Assembly: GCA_045642565.1 (NCBI GenBank)
Contig: JAZUJE010000022.1
Location: 1-64,000, forward strand
Source: UBA1764 sp045642565
GTDB lineage: Bacteria > Bacillota > Clostridia > Peptostreptococcales > Anaerovoracaceae
Reading direction: 5' to 3'
Length of the DNA stretch: 64,000 nucleotides
In this document: one piece after another, positions 15,810-23,924 of the stretch
Layout of the letters: each line of letters opens with the position of its first letter
How positions within the stretch are numbered: the first letter of the stretch is position 1
Made by a program: the position numbers and the translations under genes
The notes under the pieces: generated by a model
Told to the model about the DNA's origin: nothing
What the model saw: only the letters and a program-made list of their open reading frames with translations
Databases searched by the model: none

Positions 15810-17234
15810 TTATTCGAATATCGTCATATTTTCACAACCGATTTCTTTATATGGGAAGCTTAAAAATTCCCCGCTCTTTATTGCAAACAACATATCTGTA
15901 AATATTTCTATGGAATAACTATCATCTATGCCAAGCTCCGTTTTATAGTCGTATCCAGGAACAAATAAATCCTCGAGCTTAAGAGGCTCTTCAATGCCAT
16001 CTTTAAACAGCAATGTTTTATTTTCATTGCCATTATATATCGATTCGTATTCTCCGGTAAACTGACTCGCATCAAGATATAAATTGATGCTAACTGTCGT
16101 ATAATTACCATATCTCATGATATTAGATGTTACGGTAATCCAGCCATTAAAGAATTCGTTATCTTTGTTTGGCATTGCATAGTTTTCTATGAATTCATCA
16201 ATCTGCGGTTGGCAATCTTTTGCAAATTGCTTTTCAGCTTCGATTATATAATCCGGCATTCCTTCATAATATGAGAGATTCTGAGAATAGCTAAGATTGT
16301 TTATTCCTCGATAATTATATTCTTCAACTTGATCTATGTATGATAAAGTTAGCCCATCATAGCTGTTGTTAAGCAATGTATAATTTATAGATTCATCAGT
16401 ATAGATATTATCCTTAATAAACTTATTTCCTAAAGCAGACACTTTTGCAATATCTACAGCAAAGTATATTGGATTATATCCATTAAGCATAACCCATGGT
16501 GTTTTATCATCTAAAACGATATATAAAGTATCACCATAATCAGAAATATAAAACTTTTGATCTTCTGTTATCCCCGGAAATTCTCCGACAATTTTAAATG
16601 AATCCCATCCATCAGACCAGAAGTATTCTTCTTCATCGCTATTTGTGTTATTCAGCTTATCATAAATTAAATTGTTAATATAATCCAAGCCGTCAATCCC
16701 GTCCGCAAACACATCAGTAATCTTAAGTTGTTTACCCGTGTTCAAATCATAGTTAAGACATTCATAATCAGCAATATAAAGCCAATCACTGCCATAATCA
16801 GGATTATTCGGCTTTTCATAATTTAACTGGCTATCTACCAAAACAGATAAGACATTCCCAACATTACAACGCTGAGAAACAGAAACATTTTCACTATACG
16901 GTGAAATGCCCTCCCAGTTTTTAAGTTCGGCCTTTATACCTCTATACTTTGGATAATCTTCCCAATTACAAGCTTTAAAGAATGCATCCTCTATTTCTTT
17001 ATTAATTGCATTTTGAATGGTTTCATCTTTTAAACCACTGATTTTAAAGTACTGTTTGTTAACCCAACCGTCCGTATTCAGCTCATAATCAACAGTCTCA
17101 ATTTCTAAATTATTTTGGCGCATTACTAAGCTGCGTTCTTCTTTTCCAGGCTTTGGGATAATATCAAAATCGCCACAAGCACAGCAAGAGATGAGAATTA
17201 TAAATATTAAAACTATCGAAATTAATTTTTTCAT
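15810..17234 (-). CDS. Lipoprotein with DUF3298/RsiV-like C-terminal region
   Basis: A 474-residue exported lipoprotein: hydrophobic signal peptide with a lipobox ending LISC (C17). The body contains a segment (about residues 55-240) with internal-helix and strand patterns like GLKDETIQNAINKEIEDAF...NYDLNTGKQLKITDVFADG. This resembles the DUF4163/DUF3298 domains of RsiV, PdaC and related cell-surface proteins; a second, weaker copy seems to occupy the C-terminal half. Function unknown; binding a wall ligand or lysozyme-like protein is a guess. It starts one base after the PstS-like gene, so the two form an operon. Family assignment is tentative. Confidence 0.6.
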   Translation of the reverse strand: MKKLISIVLIFIILISCCACGDFDIIPKPGKEERSLVMRQNNLEIETVDYELNTDGWVNKQYFKISGLKDETIQNAINKEIEDAFFKACNWEDYPKYRGIKAELKNWEGISPYSENVSVSQRCNVGNVLSVLVDSQLNYEKPNNPDYGSDWLYIADYECLNYDLNTGKQLKITDVFADGIDGLDYINNLIYDKLNNTNSDEEEYFWSDGWDSFKIVGEFPGITEDQKFYISDYGDTLYIVLDDKTPWVMLNGYNPIYFAVDIAKVSALGNKFIKDNIYTDESINYTLLNNSYDGLTLSYIDQVEEYNYRGINNLSYSQNLSYYEGMPDYIIEAEKQFAKDCQPQIDEFIENYAMPNKDNEFFNGWITVTSNIMRYGNYTTVSINLYLDASQFTGEYESIYNGNENKTLLFKDGIEEPLKLEDLFVPGYDYKTELGIDDSYSIEIFTDMLFAIKSGEFLSFPYKEIGCENMTIFE

Positions 17235-17235
17235 A

Positions 17236-18156
17236 TTAGTCCTCGAAGCTATATGCTGCTACATAATTAAGTTCTTCTGCAAGTTTTTGCCCTTCTTTTG
17301 AAATGCACCAATCAATAATTTGTCTTTCGGCAGAATTTGTATCCTGATACTTTTCTTCTGTTGTGATGCAGCAATATTCAGTTACCATTGGATATGTATA
17401 AGCTCTGATATTGTCAGCACTTGGCTCGATGCCGTTAACCTTTAAAAGTTTAACATCTTCATCAAAATGCTGGTTAACTACAAAATAAAGGTATGAATAC
17501 CCGAGTGAGCTTTTTGCATTGTCATAGTGTGCAACTGCATCAATGATACCGCCCATATCGCCAATACGCTGCTCTGTCAGAGGGTCAACAATTTCATCTA
17601 TACCAATGACATATTTGTAAAGACCTGTTTGCGAACCGGATCCCTCGTCACGCTGATAAGCTAAAATTTCTTCATCGTTTCCGCCCAGCTCTTTCCAGTT
17701 TGTAATTTTTCCGGCATAAATATCATGAAGCTGATCGACCGTAATATTGTCAACCGGATTATCTTTATTTACAAAGAATACGAACGCATCAAGACCATAT
17801 GGTTCATAATGCATTGTTACGCCATTTTGCCTTGCATATTCTTCTTGTTCGTCAGATGCATGTAAGCAGAAAATTAAATCGGCATCACCTTCGGCCATTT
17901 CCGAAAATGCGCTTGTGGTTGTATTGCATAATACGTATTGTCTTGCATCTTCAAGATCCATATCTAAAACCTTTGCCGCCATGTTTTCGAAGAACGGCAA
18001 ACAAGCTGTTGCGCCATCTATTACAGGCCAATCGTCCAGGCTCAACTTAAGGCTTGCCTTTTCAATTACATCTTCTTTTGCCGGAGTTTTATCTTTGCAA
18101 GCAGCCATAGTAAAAATCATTGTAAAAGCTAATAAAATTGTAAGTATTTTCTTCAT
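17236..18156 (-). CDS. PstS-like substrate-binding lipoprotein (orphan)
   Basis: A 306-residue periplasmic-binding-type lipoprotein. The ATG at 18156 is chosen because GGAGG precedes it and the signal peptide begins there (lipobox-like MAAC, C20); a longer upstream frame lacks these. PstS-like motifs include GADLIFCLHASDEQ, FFVNKDNPVDNITVDQLHDIYAGKITNWKELGG and YQRDEGSGSQTG, the last matching the anion-binding serine/arginine region of phosphate-binding proteins. No pstCAB genes adjoin it, so it may serve a distant transporter or sense rather than transport. It is divergent from lexA across a shared LexA-like operator. Confidence 0.85.
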   Translation of the reverse strand: MKKILTILLAFTMIFTMAACKDKTPAKEDVIEKASLKLSLDDWPVIDGATACLPFFENMAAKVLDMDLEDARQYVLCNTTTSAFSEMAEGDADLIFCLHASDEQEEYARQNGVTMHYEPYGLDAFVFFVNKDNPVDNITVDQLHDIYAGKITNWKELGGNDEEILAYQRDEGSGSQTGLYKYVIGIDEIVDPLTEQRIGDMGGIIDAVAHYDNAKSSLGYSYLYFVVNQHFDEDVKLLKVNGIEPSADNIRAYTYPMVTEYCCITTEEKYQDTNSAERQIIDWCISKEGQKLAEELNYVAAYSFED

Positions 18157-18181
18157 TTTTGCCTCCAAAAATCCCTTTCGC

Positions 18182-18215
18182 GAACAAAAAACAAACATTT
18201 GTTTGCTTTTTGTTC
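18182..18215. promoter_or_regulatory. LexA/DinR-type SOS operator (extended palindrome)
   Basis: The core CAAACATTTGTTTG (18192-18205) fits the Gram-positive SOS box pattern (CGAAC-N4-GTTCG) except at the second and thirteenth bases. It sits inside a longer near-perfect palindrome from GAAC (18182) to GTTC (18215). Its place just upstream of the lexA -10 box indicates autoregulation; it is also 26 nt from the divergent PstS-like gene. Confidence 0.75.
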
Positions 18216-18228
18216 TTTTTTGTGCTAA

Positions 18229-18234
18229 TATAAT
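18229..18234 (+). promoter_or_regulatory. -10 box of the lexA promoter
   Basis: A perfect TATAAT about 60 nt upstream of lexA. The matching -35 region is poor and coincides with the right half of the LexA operator. The surrounding ATATAATTATAT is itself palindromic, so a TATAAT is also present on the minus strand. Confidence 0.5.
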
Positions 18235-18294
18235 TATATCAATTAAAAAGAAATTCGTTGCATGTTTTAATTACTTTTAATAAAGGAGTAATAT

Positions 18295-18924
18295 ATGGAA
18301 AGCTTAAACGAAAGAGAACAAAAAATTCTTGATTATATGAAGTCCTATATCAAAGAATGGGGTTATCCTCCTACAGTTCGTGATATTTGTGCCGCTTTAG
18401 ATATCAGCTCCACTTCAACCGTTCATAAGGCAATCAGCGGGCTCGAAGAAAAAGGTTATATTCATAAACAAGCCGGCAAGCGCCGTGCGATGGATGTTGT
18501 TGGTGCCGAAGAAAAAAGCAGTGAAATAGATCGTGCAGATGTCGTTGATATTCCGGTAGTTGGTCGCATAGCTGCTGGCACACCAATACTCGCAGAAGAA
18601 AACATTGAAGATAGCTTCCCTGTTCCGGCAAGATATGTTAGTAAGGGAACAAACTTTATGCTCACAGTACATGGAGAATCTATGATTGAAGCCGGCATTA
18701 TGGATGGAGATTACATCTTAGTTCAGCAACAAGAAAATGCCGAAAACGGACAAATTGTTGCAGCTATGATTGATGGCATAGAATCTGAAGCAACAGTAAA
18801 AGGGTTCTATAAAGAAGATGGACACATTCGTTTACAACCATACAATTCAAGCATGAGCCCTATCATCGTAAACGACTGTAAAATCTTAGGTGTAGTTAAA
18901 GGCGTTTTCAGATATTTTAATTAA
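18295..18924 (+). CDS. lexA: LexA repressor
   Basis: A 209-residue SOS master repressor. An N-terminal winged helix (about residues 1-65, with PPTVRDICAALDISSTSTVHKAI as the helix-turn-helix) is followed by an S24 autoprotease domain. The self-cleavage site A94-G95 (RIAAG), the nucleophile S129 (HGESM) and the general base K169 (ATVKG) are all present, so RecA-stimulated cleavage should work. The ATG follows AAAGGAG. It is monocistronic with a terminator 8 nt after the stop. Confidence 0.96.
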   Translation: MESLNEREQKILDYMKSYIKEWGYPPTVRDICAALDISSTSTVHKAISGLEEKGYIHKQAGKRRAMDVVGAEEKSSEIDRADVVDIPVVGRIAAGTPILAEENIEDSFPVPARYVSKGTNFMLTVHGESMIEAGIMDGDYILVQQQENAENGQIVAAMIDGIESEATVKGFYKEDGHIRLQPYNSSMSPIIVNDCKILGVVKGVFRYFN

Positions 18925-18931
18925 AAACAAA

Positions 18932-18974
18932 AATCATGTGATTAGCAATGCAAGGGATCGCCAATCACATGATT
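18932..18974. terminator. Bidirectional terminator between lexA and the YfiH-family gene
   Basis: AATCATGTGATT (18932-18943) and AATCACATGATT (18963-18974) form a 12-bp stem with further pairing toward the loop. T-rich tracts follow on both strands. The convergent YfiH-family stop codon lies in the right arm. Confidence 0.9.
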
Positions 18975-19669
18975 TATTTTATTGATATATATGCAAGCAT
19001 ACGTTTAGTATCTTTTGCTCCGCGGTAAGTCCAAAACTTATCGCGGTTTTCTTTGCAAGCAGTACAACTGTTGTCTATAAAAATATTTTCAGCAGGGACC
19101 CCTTCTATTTCGCATAGCTCACAAATTATACCTTTAAGATCGATTAGGTATTTGCCATCAAATCTTTGGCACATATATTCTTCGGTCCATGGCATTTCGT
19201 TGACAAAAGCATCAACAACATCAATGTCAACTTCGAAGCAGCAAGCAGAAATTCCGGCACCAATAGCAATATGTATATCTTTTGGTTTGCATGAATATTC
19301 TTCTTCCATCCAATAAATTAGTGCCGAGACGATACATTGTGCTGTTCCTTTCCAGCCGGAATGAGCTATGCCTATTACCTTTTTCTTTGGATCATAGGCA
19401 TAAATAGGGATACAATCTCCATGAGTAGTTGTTAAAGCAACATTCTTTAAATTAGTCACAAGCCCATCACAATCGTCAATTTCTATATAAGGGCCATTGT
19501 TAAGCGATGCTTTGTCAACAATGCAAATATCTATGCCATGAACAAGTTTTGTCCTCACAACCATATCATATTTGCCTATCATGGCAGAGCGACGTTGATT
19601 ACCGTCATCAGGTTTAAGCGTAAGCCCTGCATCTACATTTTGAAATTCTGTTAAATACTTAATATCCAT
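18974..19669 (-). CDS. YfiH/LACC1 family purine-nucleoside-processing protein (polyphenol oxidase family)
   Basis: A 231-residue member of the YfiH (DUF152) family, once called multicopper polyphenol oxidase. Relatives such as LACC1/FAMIN act on purine nucleosides. The zinc-site histidines and cysteine lie in TKLVHGIDI, TTHGDCIPI and IAHSGWKGTA; the C-terminal GAGISACCFEV is also conserved. The N-terminal region before VHG is about 20 residues shorter than usual. The ATG at 19669 is chosen; the longer frame begins at a TTG inside the promoter. A TATAAT lies 6 nt upstream and no ribosome site is visible. Confidence 0.85.
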   Translation of the reverse strand: MDIKYLTEFQNVDAGLTLKPDDGNQRRSAMIGKYDMVVRTKLVHGIDICIVDKASLNNGPYIEIDDCDGLVTNLKNVALTTTHGDCIPIYAYDPKKKVIGIAHSGWKGTAQCIVSALIYWMEEEYSCKPKDIHIAIGAGISACCFEVDIDVVDAFVNEMPWTEEYMCQRFDGKYLIDLKGIICELCEIEGVPAENIFIDNSCTACKENRDKFWTYRGAKDTKRMLAYISIK

Positions 19670-19675
19670 ATGCTT

Positions 19676-19681
19676 ATTATA
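19676..19681 (-). promoter_or_regulatory. -10 box directly upstream of the YfiH-family start codon
   Basis: TATAAT on the minus strand with only 6 nt between it and the ATG. Transcription would begin at or next to the start codon. The -35 region overlaps the rplT terminator and is a poor match. Confidence 0.45.
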
Positions 19682-19687
19682 CAACAA

Positions 19688-19715
19688 AAAATCAGGTTCT
19701 TTCGAACCTGATTTT
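19688..19715 (-). terminator. Terminator of infC-rpmI-rplT
   Basis: AAAATCAGGTTC (19688-19699) and GAACCTGATTTT (19704-19715) form a perfect 12-bp stem with a TTTC loop. A T-run follows on the minus strand. It lies 9 nt after the rplT stop. Confidence 0.92.
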
Positions 19716-19724
19716 CTTAATCAA

Positions 19725-20081
19725 TTATTTTAAAGCTTCTTTTGCAACTTTTACGAGTTCTGCAAAGCCAGCCTGATCATGAATAGCCATTTCTGAAAGC
19801 ATTTTACGGTTAATAACAACGTCAGCTTTCTTAAGTCCATTCATAAGTTGACTGTAAGAAATGTCATTCATTCTTGCTGCAGCATTGATTCTTGCAATCC
19901 AAAGTCTTCTGTATTCTCTCTTCTTAAGCTTTCTGCCCATTTCAGCAGATCTGAGAGCTCTCATTACGGCTGGGTTAGCAGCAGTGAAGATCTTATGCTT
20001 TGAACCATAGTATCCCTTTGCGAGATTTAAAATTTTCTTATGTTTTCTATGAGCAACTGTGCCCTTTTTAACTCTTGCCAT
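19725..20081 (-). CDS. rplT: 50S ribosomal protein L20
   Basis: 118 residues, standard length. The start MARVKKGTVAHRKHKKILNL and the segment GRKLKKREYRRLWIARINAA are diagnostic for L20. It binds 23S rRNA early in large-subunit assembly and in Bacillus also represses its own operon through the infC leader. It lies 15 nt after rpmI with a GGGAGG ribosome site. Confidence 0.98.
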   Translation of the reverse strand: MARVKKGTVAHRKHKKILNLAKGYYGSKHKIFTAANPAVMRALRSAEMGRKLKKREYRRLWIARINAAARMNDISYSQLMNGLKKADVVINRKMLSEMAIHDQAGFAELVKVAKEALK

Positions 20082-20096
20082 TTTTATACCTCCCTA

Positions 20097-20306
20097 CTAC
20101 TTTCCAATAAGAACAGCCTTAATTCTCTTCTGGTCTGCATGTGTAAGTGTGCATGCCTGACGAAGGCCTCTCTTTCTCTTTGGTGTTTTCTTTGTAAGGA
20201 TATGACTCTTATATGCCTTATGTCTTGCAACTTTACCTGTTCCGGTAAGTTTGAATCTTTTCATTGCCCCTCTGTGGGATTTCATCTTATTGACTTTATT
20301 GCCCAT
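20097..20306 (-). CDS. rpmI: 50S ribosomal protein L35
   Basis: 69 residues. The core NKMKSHRGAMKRFKLTGTGKV is the L35 signature. The N-terminus is four residues longer than the common MPKMKTHRG form, but AGGAGG sits at correct spacing before this ATG, so the longer start is kept. It lies between infC and rplT in the conserved operon. Confidence 0.97.
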   Translation of the reverse strand: MGNKVNKMKSHRGAMKRFKLTGTGKVARHKAYKSHILTKKTPKRKRGLRQACTLTHADQKRIKAVLIGK

Positions 20307-20308
20307 AT

Positions 20309-20860
20309 CTATTCCTCCTGTGCTTTTTTAGCCCTTGCAGCCTTCTCCTTTTCAGTTAATGGGTTTATCGTTAATGACATATTTCTGCCTTCAAGTTGTG
20401 GATTCTTTTCAAGTGTCCCAAACTCTTTAAGCATTCCGGCAAAGTTAAGCATAACTTCTTTACCTTTGTCAACATAACCCATTTCTCTTCCACGGAAACG
20501 CATATTAACTTTAACCTTGTCGCCTCCTTGAAGGAACTTGGTTGCAGTTACAGCTTTAGTCTTAAGGTCTCCTACATCAGTAAAAATACCAAGCCTAATT
20601 TCTTTGACTTCCATAGTCTTTTGCTTTTTCTTGGCTTCTTTATCACGCTTTTGCTGTTCATAGCGGAATTTACCAAAATCCATAATTTTGCAAACCGGTG
20701 GAGCAGCGTTTGGTGAAATATTTACCAAATCAAGATTTGCCTCAGCAGCTTTTGCCAAAGCCTCGTCTCTTGAGACAATACCAAGCATAGTGCCTTCACT
20801 GTCAATAAGACGAACTTCTTTTGCACGAATCTCTTCGTTTATGAGAGCTTCTTTACTAAT
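20309..20860 (-). CDS. infC: Translation initiation factor IF-3 (AUU start)
   Basis: IF-3 prevents subunit re-association and checks start-codon fidelity. Here it has 183 residues, beginning (I/M)SKEALINEEIRAKEVRLID, the usual IF-3 N-terminus. The start is read as ATT at 20860-20858 because GGAGG (20874-20870) lies 9 nt upstream of it. The longest frame opens at an ATG at 20917, which would add 19 atypical residues and lacks a clear ribosome site. AUU starts for infC are known in E. coli and Geobacillus, where IF-3 represses its own AUU-initiated translation. C-terminal domain complete. Confidence 0.95.
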   Translation of the reverse strand: MSKEALINEEIRAKEVRLIDSEGTMLGIVSRDEALAKAAEANLDLVNISPNAAPPVCKIMDFGKFRYEQQKRDKEAKKKQKTMEVKEIRLGIFTDVGDLKTKAVTATKFLQGGDKVKVNMRFRGREMGYVDKGKEVMLNFAGMLKEFGTLEKNPQLEGRNMSLTINPLTEKEKAARAKKAQEE

Positions 20861-21042
20861 AGCTTTGTACCTCCGTAGATGATAGTCATCTGTCAAGAAC
20901 CGCTCTCGCCTTGACATCCTACATCTGTTATAAAAAAGAGCGGACGCATAAGCCCGCTCATTAGAAACGCCTGTGGCGCTATTTCTGATATCAACCTTTT
21001 CGCTTTTGCTTAAGGTGAGAAGCGGAACTTCTGCTTTAATAC
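20861..21042 (-). ncRNA. infC leader RNA (L20-leader type)
   Basis: The roughly 180-nt untranslated leader of infC. It contains a conserved-looking hairpin GCAGAAGTTCCGCTTCTCACC (in part: AGAAG/CTTCT), then AAAGGTTGATATCAG, then an intrinsic terminator. This arrangement matches L20-responsive leaders of Firmicutes, in which L20 binding favours termination. Assignment is by layout and remembered motif, not by a covariance model. Confidence 0.7.
20932..20959 (-). terminator. Attenuator terminator in the infC leader
   Basis: GAGCGG (20938-20943) and CCGCTC (20954-20959) form a compact GC-rich stem, followed on the minus strand by six T. It sits between the leader hairpins and infC, so the operon must be read through it: a regulated attenuator. 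Confidence 0.85.
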
Positions 21043-21048
21043 TCGATT

Positions 21049-21077
21049 ATTTTATGCCTAAAAAGGCATCAAGTCAA
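21049..21077 (-). promoter_or_regulatory. Promoter of infC-rpmI-rplT
   Basis: TTGACT (21077-21072), a 17-nt spacer and TAAAAT (21054-21049) on the minus strand. The spacer contains a palindrome, ATGCCT-AAAA-AGGCAT (21054-21069). Confidence 0.8.
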
Positions 21078-21085
21078 TATGTTAT

Positions 21086-23899
21086 TTAGAAATTTTTGCT
21101 GATTGTTAAGATATTTGTACCATTTTTATACTCATATCTCATATCATCCATGGATTTTTTAACCATATATATTCCCAAACCGCCGATTTCTCTTTCTTCT
21201 GCAGGTAAAGTTATATCTGGATCTTCGGCTTTAATTGGGTTATATGGAACTCCCTTATCTGTAAAGATAAGCTCTACACCGTTAGGCTTATCAATTTCGT
21301 TTATTTTCAGCTCTGCAGGGCCACTCTTCCTTGGATAGCCGTATTTTACGATATTACTGTAAATTTCATCGACGGCTATACTAAGCTGCATTACTGTCTT
21401 AATTGGACAATCCATTTCGGCAAGTTTTTCTTCAACAAACTCTGTAACTGCAGGGATATCTTCAATCTTCGCATTTTCAAATCGTATAGTCGGAACCTCT
21501 GGAACGCCATTATAAACAAGTGAGAACATTGTGATATCGTCAAACTGCGGAGCTCCATCTATAAACTTATCAACGTCTTCCTTAACCTTAGCACATAATT
21601 CTTCAGGTCCCAGGTTTTTATTTGCGTTTAAGCAAGCCTTCAGTCTGTCTTCACCGTACAATTCATTATTCATATTTGTTGCTTCGGTGATACCATCTGT
21701 GTATAAGAAAATCTTGTCATTCTTTTCAAGCTTTAATTCTTGCAATACATAATTTACATCTGGCATTCCACCTAAAATGAAATTGACTTTAGACGTAATA
21801 TATTCAAAATCTCCCTCAGCGCGCTTTACTAAAGGTGGGTTGTGTCCAGCGTTAGCATATTTGATTATACCTGTCTTAAGATCTATCTGCCCTTGCCAAG
21901 CTGTAATAAACATACCGCTTGCATTAGCTTCACACAAAGCATTGTTAGCTTTAGTAAACACTTCAGATACAGGAATGTCGGTTTCGGCAAGATTCTTTAA
22001 TTCTGTTTTACCATGCATCATGAACATGGCTGCAGGAATTCCTTTTCCGGAAACATCAGCTATCAAGAAGTTTAATGTGAATTTATGAGTGTAATAGAAA
22101 TCATAAAAATCGCCGCCAACTTCTTTAGCTGTATGCATACAAGCATAAGCATCAAATTCCTTATGCTTTGAATATACCGGTGGAAGTACAGATTCTTGAA
22201 TACTTTTTGCTGTAGCAAGGTCGGCATCAATTCTCGCAGACGCTTCGGCAATAAAGCCCTTCATAGTACTTACAGTCGCATTAATATCATCCGATAAAGT
22301 ATCGAATTCTGCACATTTCCTTGAATTGATTTCTACATCAAGATTTCCTTTACTTATCTCATTTAATGAGCTTCCGATTGATCTAACCTGATTTACAATA
22401 ACTCTCTTAATTGAGCGGAAAATGATCGCATATAATATAGCAAATACGAGGATATACATATATGCATTCAAATATAAGGCTGCCTGTTTTGTAGCTTCGG
22501 CTTCTGATACCGGATAAAAGGCCATGATTGTAAAACCTTCAACATCAGAGCAACGACAATACATATCATTCCCATCTACATTCGTTATAAAGTTTATATC
22601 ATGATCAATATTATCTATATTCCCCTCGTTTTTAACCCAGCTTGAGAGTACTGCAAACATATATGAATCCGGTGATGATATTACACGATAATCTCTATCA
22701 AGAATGGTAAGGAAACCTTTGTTTCCTAAATGACGATTTCTTGCAGCAACTTGTATTTCTTCGGCAATATCTTTTTGGAATAAATCTGCGTCATAACCGA
22801 CTTGTATAAAACCGGTCTCGGTTGCGACTCCGGCATATTTCATTTTTATTGTTTCATCATATGATATAGGGCCATATGCTTGCACAAATTCTTGAGTTCC
22901 GTCAAGCAAACACATAAATTCTGCAATCTGCTCGCCCATATTCAAATTGATACCAATAAATGCAGGCTCTGTGCTCTCGACAATATAGCCTTTGTTGTCT
23001 ACGATGTTAATTTCAGATACGGCTCTATTCTCTGCAATAGTATGTAAGTCTTCTCCATCTGCGATATCATCTACTATCAATTTCGTGATATTGATCAGAT
23101 TCTGGTCTGATGCATATGAAACATCAGCCTTGATATCCTCAACTGCATTTTTAAGCAAGGTATTTGCCTGACGTTCCTGTAAACGCTGCTGTGAGAATGA
23201 TGTAAAGAATATCATGAAAAAGAAAGTTACAGCAATTACAATAAACATAGCACGCTGTACCAATTCTGTTGTTGTACGTTTCTTTTGCTCAACATAACTT
23301 GTATCTGTGTATATGCTTGAAACAACAAGAATCGAACACATTAATGAAAGCCCGTTAGCTATAACCATAGGCATTGTGCAGGCTCTGATAACACGTAATG
23401 CTTGAGTTGCATCATGAATATTGGTAAATAGAATCATTCCTAAATGTAATGTTTCCATTACAATTCCGCAGCCAAGACCGATAATCCATGATGGATGTTT
23501 GTTATCAAACATATATTTACGTAAAATCGCAGCATAAAATCCGGCGAAAATAGTAGATACCGAGCAAGCAACTCTTGTATAAGAGCCAACGCCCCATGCG
23601 ACTGCAATCCAACGCTCTACGCCACCTATTATGCCCGCAATGATTCCTGCAGGGCCTCCAAATATAAGACCTGCAGCCATAGGCGCAGCATCACGGCAAT
23701 TTAACATTGCGCCTTCATATGGAATACCCCATTCAGTGCCGATTATTGCGATAGCTCCGAATATAAGGCCAATAATAATTTGATTATGTATTTTTATGCG
23801 GCCTATTTGCTTGCCACTTCTTTGCATAACGCAAAGAACTATAGTAGCCAATACAGGCAACGCAGATGCTATTCCTAATTTTATATAACTTAAATTCAT
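21086..23899 (-). CDS. Membrane sensor with PP2C (SpoIIE/RsbU) phosphatase and RsbW-like kinase domains
   Basis: A 937-residue fusion. Residues ~1-200 are a multi-pass membrane domain of the 5TMR-LYT (LytS) type. After a further membrane helix (~215-232), an extracellular Cache-like sensor (~240-465) is bounded by a helix at ~475-495. A HAMP-like linker (~495-550) leads to a PP2C phosphatase (~560-797) with aspartates D597 (GGDFYD), D615 (ADVSGKG), D735 (YTDGITEA) and D787/788 (FDDIT). The C-terminus (~805-937) is an RsbW/SpoIIAB-type HATPase with N-box AVDEIYSNIVKYGY and GGLGIYMVKK. It carries both opposing activities of a partner switch. The relA-like gene ends 25 nt upstream; a STAS protein gene lies beyond. 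Confidence 0.9.
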   Translation of the reverse strand: MNLSYIKLGIASALPVLATIVLCVMQRSGKQIGRIKIHNQIIIGLIFGAIAIIGTEWGIPYEGAMLNCRDAAPMAAGLIFGGPAGIIAGIIGGVERWIAVAWGVGSYTRVACSVSTIFAGFYAAILRKYMFDNKHPSWIIGLGCGIVMETLHLGMILFTNIHDATQALRVIRACTMPMVIANGLSLMCSILVVSSIYTDTSYVEQKKRTTTELVQRAMFIVIAVTFFFMIFFTSFSQQRLQERQANTLLKNAVEDIKADVSYASDQNLINITKLIVDDIADGEDLHTIAENRAVSEINIVDNKGYIVESTEPAFIGINLNMGEQIAEFMCLLDGTQEFVQAYGPISYDETIKMKYAGVATETGFIQVGYDADLFQKDIAEEIQVAARNRHLGNKGFLTILDRDYRVISSPDSYMFAVLSSWVKNEGNIDNIDHDINFITNVDGNDMYCRCSDVEGFTIMAFYPVSEAEATKQAALYLNAYMYILVFAILYAIIFRSIKRVIVNQVRSIGSSLNEISKGNLDVEINSRKCAEFDTLSDDINATVSTMKGFIAEASARIDADLATAKSIQESVLPPVYSKHKEFDAYACMHTAKEVGGDFYDFYYTHKFTLNFLIADVSGKGIPAAMFMMHGKTELKNLAETDIPVSEVFTKANNALCEANASGMFITAWQGQIDLKTGIIKYANAGHNPPLVKRAEGDFEYITSKVNFILGGMPDVNYVLQELKLEKNDKIFLYTDGITEATNMNNELYGEDRLKACLNANKNLGPEELCAKVKEDVDKFIDGAPQFDDITMFSLVYNGVPEVPTIRFENAKIEDIPAVTEFVEEKLAEMDCPIKTVMQLSIAVDEIYSNIVKYGYPRKSGPAELKINEIDKPNGVELIFTDKGVPYNPIKAEDPDITLPAEEREIGGLGIYMVKKSMDDMRYEYKNGTNILTISKNF

Positions 23900-23924
23900 T
23901 GTTTTATATTTCTACAGTATTGTA

